From the NCBI GenBank assembly GCA_016278585.1, contig JADQBO010000307.1, positions 1 through 9,107 on the forward strand: DNA of 9,107 nucleotides. The letters run 5' to 3'. The notes under the pieces are model-generated. The model saw only the letters and a program-made list of their open reading frames with translations. It had not been told where the DNA came from and searched no databases. Source of the stretch: Desulfosporosinus sp. Lineage in GTDB: Bacteria > Bacillota > Desulfitobacteriia > Desulfitobacteriales > Desulfitobacteriaceae. Shown one piece after another: positions 6,604-9,107 of this stretch; positions within the stretch are counted from its first letter, which is position 1, and each line of letters begins with the position of its first letter. Position numbers and translations under genes: made by a program.

Positions 6604-6972
6604 CTATAATTTGTTTTTTTCAATTGCAAGTAGGGGGTCAAAATCCGTCAGTTTGCAAATCTCTTTAAAATAGATGAGTAAAATGAAGATTTTGCGGGGT
6701 ACTTCAAATTCATCGACATGCTCGATGTTGATTCCCTTGCCTTTAAAGAAGCTTATCAGGCTTAACTCTTGGCCTTCTTCCTCTTTGAGTAAATTATACT
6801 CCTCAACTAGTTTCTGCAGCTTCGCTTGATTTTCTTCGTTAACTTCTATATTCGGGAAACGACAGTTGTTTGAATTTTCTCCGAAGTATACCATCTCTTT
6901 AAGGGCAGATTCCGGAAATTTCCCAGCATCCCCAAGCTTCTCAGAATCCAACATTATATATTTTTTTTGCAT
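6604..6972 (-). CDS. acidic 122-residue protein of unknown function
   Basis: The ATG at 6972 follows AAAGGAGAA with a rather long 11-12 base gap; a second ATG at codon 7 is farther still from that site. The product is hydrophilic, Glu- and Lys-rich and without signal peptide or membrane span, so cytosolic. Residues 43-68 (NEENQAKLQKLVEEYNLLKEEEGQ) could form a short coiled coil; residues 95-102 (IFILLIYF) are a buried-type hydrophobic patch. Two Cys (37, 107) are not in a metal-binding pattern. I do not recognise the family. It lies downstream of the SulP fragment on the same strand and shows no clear terminator of its own. Confidence 0.7.
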   Translation of the reverse strand: MQKKYIMLDSEKLGDAGKFPESALKEMVYFGENSNNCRFPNIEVNEENQAKLQKLVEEYNLLKEEEGQELSLISFFKGKGINIEHVDEFEVPRKIFILLIYFKEICKLTDFDPLLAIEKNKL

Positions 6973-7044
6973 ATTTTAAAAATTCTCCTTTAATCAGTAT
7001 TGAGAGTGCAACTAACTTCAATCTAATAGTATCTTGTTAAATAG

Positions 7045-7299
7045 TTAAACATTCTCAATGTCAACCTCTTGTTTAACGTTGTCGGTTTCCATAATCACCC
7101 ACTCAAACTTTAGTTTCCCAATTGACACCATAATCATTACAGCAACTAAGGCTGCCATAGGAATTTGCACGTCATAATCCCTAAGACCAATAATTAGAAC
7201 GATCAAAAACGCTCCTACCGTAAACGTCGATAATCGACCTCTACCGCCTGATTGATCATTAATGACCAATACATTATCATAAACGATCAAAAACGACAA
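7045..7299 (-). pseudogene. fragment of a SulP-family sulfate permease
   Basis: The 84-codon frame contains QSGGRGRLSTF (16-26), a hydrophobic span (GAFLIVLIIGL, 29-39) and VQIPMAALVAVMIMVSIG (44-61). These are a highly characteristic stretch of the membrane domain of bacterial SulP (SLC26-like) anion transporters, just before the last membrane helices. Full SulP proteins are about 480-560 residues, so most of the membrane domain and the STAS domain are missing. After G61 the family similarity stops abruptly and is replaced by a hydrophilic tail (METDNVKQEVDIENV), as if an internal deletion fused it to other sequence. The only start is a TTG at 7299 with no ribosome binding site and a stop just upstream in frame. 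It is almost certainly a non-functional relic. Confidence 0.75.
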
Positions 7300-7302
7300 C
7301 TC

Positions 7303-7407
7303 TTAAACAATAAGTATTAGAATCACAAGCATAGGAATCAAAAAGTTACTGTTTGTTGCAGAGGATTTCATAAAGGGTACCCATAGTTCACCGCAATAGA
7401 ATTGCAT
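7303..7407 (-). CDS. possible 34-residue membrane peptide
   Basis: From an ATG at 7407 a frame reads MQFYCGELWVPFMKSS then NSNFLIPMLVILILIV and TAA. The last 14 residues would make a short hydrophobic helix, giving a single-span small protein. No ribosome binding site precedes the ATG (CTCTGCGAAAA), and it lies between a terminator and a pseudogene. It may be part of the decayed SulP gene region or chance. Confidence 0.2.
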   Translation of the reverse strand: MQFYCGELWVPFMKSSATNSNFLIPMLVILILIV

Positions 7408-7416
7408 TTTTCGCAG

Positions 7417-7451
7417 AGGAAAAGGGACTAAGCTCTTGGCCTAATCCCTTT
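7417..7451 (-). terminator. intrinsic terminator of the DUF169 gene
   Basis: On the minus strand AAAGGGATTAGG pairs with CTTAGTCCCTTT over 12 bp around a 7-base loop and is followed by TTTTCCTCT. Two pairs are G-U on the minus-strand RNA but C/A mismatches on the plus strand, which fixes the direction. It lies 65 bases after the DUF169 stop. Confidence 0.8.
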
Positions 7452-7515
7452 AGCATTAATTAGTTTATTCAATGGAACTGAATTCTTGGATTAAATAATG
7501 AATATTTTTAAGCAA

Positions 7516-8235
7516 CTATTCTATCCGTGATGCAATTTGTAACCACGTTTCTTTGGTCAAAAAGCTCTCCTCCACTTGTTCTTCTAAATCTATAAAACGT
7601 TGATAAGGGAAACTGAATGAAAGGATGTCTTTGTCGATGAATTTACGTGCCGATGGATCAGTTAACCCTACGATGCACTTTGAATTATCTGTCTCCACCT
7701 GCTCTAGAGCGTATAGTACGGACTGATGACAACCAGCACCAAACTCTATTTTTACATTGTCTTGGGTTGATTTATCATAATTTGCGAACTGCACTAGTGC
7801 CGATAGTTGGTCTGCATTAACTAGGAAGATAATGATTTCCGGCGTTTCGTTCTCTGCCAGTTTTATCAAAGGTTTTAAGACAATATAAGTTTTTTGGGCA
7901 ACTTCGGGTAATCCTGTAGCAAATTTTGCTGCTAGCTCAGGACTCTTTTTATAAAATTCTCCTTCTCTATTACCTACACCGCCGGTTGATAAAAAATACT
8001 CAATAAAACCTAATTGAAATCGGTTAAAACCAAGTCCAACTTTGCCTCCCGAACACGTGGTAGTTTTTGCGTCAAAAACAGTCACGCGGCCTTTAGATGC
8101 AGCATTTAACATTGAAATTACGCAGCCCCATTTCCCTTCCTCAAACTGTAAGGCCCCTTCGGGTTTGATATCTGTACGGAATACAGCAACGGGTTGTGTT
8201 TTAAGTTTTATGGAATTGGCAATCTTACTTTTCAT
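7516..8235 (-). CDS. DUF169 family protein
   Basis: A 239-residue soluble protein. The ATG at 8235 is chosen because GAGGGAGTG lies 5-6 bases upstream; the in-frame TTG at 8265 lies ahead of that site. Family hallmarks are QPVAVFRTD (14-22), the TTTCSGGKVGLGF loop (58-70) with C61, FLSTG (81-85), and EFGAGCHQSV (164-173) with C169. C38 (WGCVI) and C61 are the typical conserved cysteines of this family. DUF169 proteins (COG2043) are widespread in anaerobes and methanogens; no reaction is established, and conserved Cys and Gly loops suggest a metal or thiol ligand, which is inference. It has its own terminator, and a dyad related to the marR operator stands upstream, so the neighbouring regulator probably controls it. 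Confidence 0.88.
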   Translation of the reverse strand: MKSKIANSIKLKTQPVAVFRTDIKPEGALQFEEGKWGCVISMLNAASKGRVTVFDAKTTTCSGGKVGLGFNRFQLGFIEYFLSTGGVGNREGEFYKKSPELAAKFATGLPEVAQKTYIVLKPLIKLAENETPEIIIFLVNADQLSALVQFANYDKSTQDNVKIEFGAGCHQSVLYALEQVETDNSKCIVGLTDPSARKFIDKDILSFSFPYQRFIDLEEQVEESFLTKETWLQIASRIE

Positions 8236-8349
8236 ACTATCACTCCCTCGTATTCTTAGTTCCAATTATTTACGTCATCTCATATTAGTGTTTTAGCTGC
8301 TAAGCAAAACGGCTATATTTTAATGTAAGTCAATTCTCTAATAACAACT

Positions 8350-8370
8350 TTACATCTTCATTACCTCCTT
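8350..8370 (-). promoter_or_regulatory. start-stop element (ATG-TAA) behind an ideal ribosome binding site
   Basis: On the minus strand AAGGAGGT (8370-8363) is followed after 7 bases by ATG (8355) and directly by TAA. A closer in-frame ATG (8361) gives only ATG-AAG-ATG-TAA. The element sits about 115 bases before the DUF169 start in its likely leader. It could be a ribosome-stalling or loading site, or what remains of a deleted gene's start. Confidence 0.45.
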
Positions 8371-8397
8371 CTCTGCTTTAAGACTATGACTGTCTAT

Positions 8398-8435
8398 TTT
8401 ATCATAATAGTTGTCGCAACAACTATTATGATAAA
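8398..8435. promoter_or_regulatory. large palindrome containing a second MarR-type dyad
   Basis: Arms 8398-8414 and 8419-8435 are perfectly complementary over 17 bp around CGCA. Its core, AGTTGTC-GC-AACAACT (8409-8424), differs from the operator in the marR promoter (AGTTGTC-TT-GACAACT) in the central pair and one arm base. It lies just after the marR stop and upstream of the DUF169 gene; on the minus strand it is followed by TAAAAT, a possible -10. No T-run follows on either strand, so an operator is favoured over a terminator. Confidence 0.6.
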
Positions 8436-8441
8436 TAATAA

Positions 8442-8867
8442 CTAATTAATATTATCGTATATTTGATTTAACAATTTAATCATTTCTGCGACTTTATGTT
8501 TTTCTATTCCTTTTGTAGCTTCCTCAAGTAATTGTACAGCTTTCGGAACTAATTCATCTCTTAATGCCCAGCCACGACTAGTCAAAAAGATTTGATAAGC
8601 TCTTTTATCGTCCGGATGAGGCTTCCGGACAATCAATTCTTTCATTTGTAACTTTTCAAGGATTCTATTAGTATTAGGTTTATCTTTAAAGGTTATATCT
8701 GCCAACTCTTTAGGGGTGAGACCTTCTTGAGCCCATAAACAGTTAAGCACAGACCATTGTTCTGGTGTTACGTTATTTTCATTGAATCGTTGAGATAGCT
8801 TATTTTTAAGTCTTGTATTCGTCTTATTCAGAATAAACCCCAATGAATTTTCTAATTTAAATTCCAT
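8442..8867 (-). CDS. MarR-family transcriptional regulator
   Basis: A 141-residue protein starting at the ATG at 8867, with GAGGTG 9 bases upstream; the earlier GTG and ATG in frame overlap that site. The order is typical: an N-terminal dimerisation helix (4-28), the winged helix-turn-helix from VTPEQWSVLNCL (33-44) through LTPKELADITFKDKPNTNRILEKL (50-73), the wing with HPDDKRAYQIFLTSRG (84-99, holding the conserved D-x-R-A), and C-terminal dimer helices (101-140). MarR proteins bind dyads and let go when a small ligand or oxidant binds; C43 is the only Cys, so a disulfide within one chain is excluded. The dyad at its own expected transcription start indicates autorepression, and the DUF169 gene is the probable second target. 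Confidence 0.93.
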   Translation of the reverse strand: MEFKLENSLGFILNKTNTRLKNKLSQRFNENNVTPEQWSVLNCLWAQEGLTPKELADITFKDKPNTNRILEKLQMKELIVRKPHPDDKRAYQIFLTSRGWALRDELVPKAVQLLEEATKGIEKHKVAEMIKLLNQIYDNIN

Positions 8868-8882
8868 TAGTATCATCACCTC

Positions 8883-8898
8883 AGTTGTCTTGACAACT
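8883..8898 (-). promoter_or_regulatory. MarR operator in the marR promoter
   Basis: AGTTGTC-TT-GACAACT is a perfect 7-bp dyad with a 2-base centre, beginning 2 bases after the -10 box, so it covers the expected transcription start. Dimeric MarR proteins bind dyads of this size, and binding here would block the polymerase. Confidence 0.75.
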
Positions 8899-8900
8899 AG

Positions 8901-8929
8901 ATTATATAATCGTTGTATTCTTCAGTCAA
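8901..8929 (-). promoter_or_regulatory. sigma-A promoter of marR
   Basis: On the minus strand TTGACT (8929-8924) and a perfect TATAAT (8906-8901) are separated by exactly 17 bp. The ATG at 8867 lies 33 bases after the -10, giving a short leader with the operator inside it. Confidence 0.85.
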
Positions 8930-9000
8930 TATGTAAGGTTCAACTTTATGATGTTATGCTAGAAGTAAGTCGCAACCGCTGTAAATATGAATGGCCTACT

Positions 9001-9041
9001 AAAAAAGGAAAAAAAAGATCCTACCTAAATGGGAGGAATCT
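9001..9041 (-). terminator. intrinsic terminator of a unit entering from the right
   Basis: On the minus strand AGATTCCTCCC pairs with GGTAGGATCT (one bulge, one mismatch) around ATTTA and runs into TTTTTTTTCCTTTTTT. This is a strong leftward terminator for a gene or RNA lying mainly beyond the window, and it insulates the marR promoter. Confidence 0.75.
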
Positions 9042-9107
9042 AGTGGAATAGCTAACTCGGGTTCGACAGTCTGTAGGCACGAGAAGTGCCTCTATACCTT
9101 GTGGCGC
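9042..9107 (-). other. 3' end of an unidentified gene or RNA
   Basis: This is what the terminator at 9001-9041 ends. One minus-strand frame reads ATRYRGTSRAYRLSNPS and stops with TAG at 9052-9054, 11 bases before the hairpin, which is where a stop is expected. A second frame stays open but stops inside the hairpin. A 6-bp hairpin (9075-9091, AGGCAC/GTGCCT) lies here, so a structured RNA is also possible. Too little is visible to decide. Confidence 0.3.

Noticed and set aside
8042..8296. 84-codon plus-strand frame
   Set aside because: It lies antisense to the DUF169 gene start and has no ribosome binding site or recognisable motif.
8398..8435. Palindrome after marR read as a terminator
   Set aside because: Neither strand has a T-run after the stem, while its core matches the marR operator, so an operator is the better reading.
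9055..9075. GGTTCGA, like the T-loop of a tRNA
   Set aside because: The flanking bases do not form the 5-bp T stem, and no anticodon or acceptor arm is visible within the window.

Overview
The window suggests a low-GC Gram-positive anaerobe of the Firmicutes/Clostridia. Ribosome binding sites are strong and AGGAGG-like, some starts are TTG, one promoter has textbook sigma-A spacing (TTGACT-17 bp-TATAAT), and intergenic DNA is AT-rich. A TSUP (TauE/SafE) permease of the long, N-terminally extended type and a relic of a SulP sulfate permease point towards a sulfur-metabolising Peptococcaceae such as Desulfosporosinus or Desulfitobacterium. That assignment is inference from protein style; no taxonomic marker gene is present.

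Left part, minus strand (1-2367). An exported protein of unknown function runs off the left edge. It has a signal peptide followed by about three 11-residue repeats, and a possible 32-codon leader ORF overlaps its start. To its right is a YdcF/SanA-like DUF218 membrane protein with a TTG start and a perfect 17-bp hairpin downstream.

Middle, plus strand (2368-6100). An 836-bp stretch without a convincing gene holds inverted repeats, an orphan ribosome binding site leading into a broken reading frame, and a terminator-like hairpin. Then comes a three-gene set. The TSUP anion exporter and a small membrane-anchored partner overlap by 4 bp (ATGA). After a 17-bp inverted repeat follows a divergent universal stress protein (UspA fold). 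A perfect hairpin about 170 bp beyond the last gene probably ends the transcript. The likely picture is export of a sulfur-containing or other small anion, with an accessory subunit and a nucleotide-binding stress protein made from the same or a partly uncoupled message.

A tiny plus-strand unit at about 6257-6523 has an extended -10 candidate, a strong ribosome binding site, a 21-codon ORF and its own strand-specific terminator.

Right part, minus strand (6604-9107). In order of position: an unrecognised acidic 122-residue protein, a SulP permease fragment, a possible 34-residue membrane peptide, a DUF169 protein with its own terminator, and a MarR-type regulator. The marR promoter carries a clean dyad operator at its expected transcription start. 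A near-identical dyad lies between marR and the DUF169 gene, so autoregulation plus control of the DUF169 gene is a testable model. Between that second dyad and the DUF169 start is an excellent ribosome binding site feeding a start-stop (ATG-TAA) element. At the right edge a minus-strand terminator ends a gene or RNA lying mostly outside the window.
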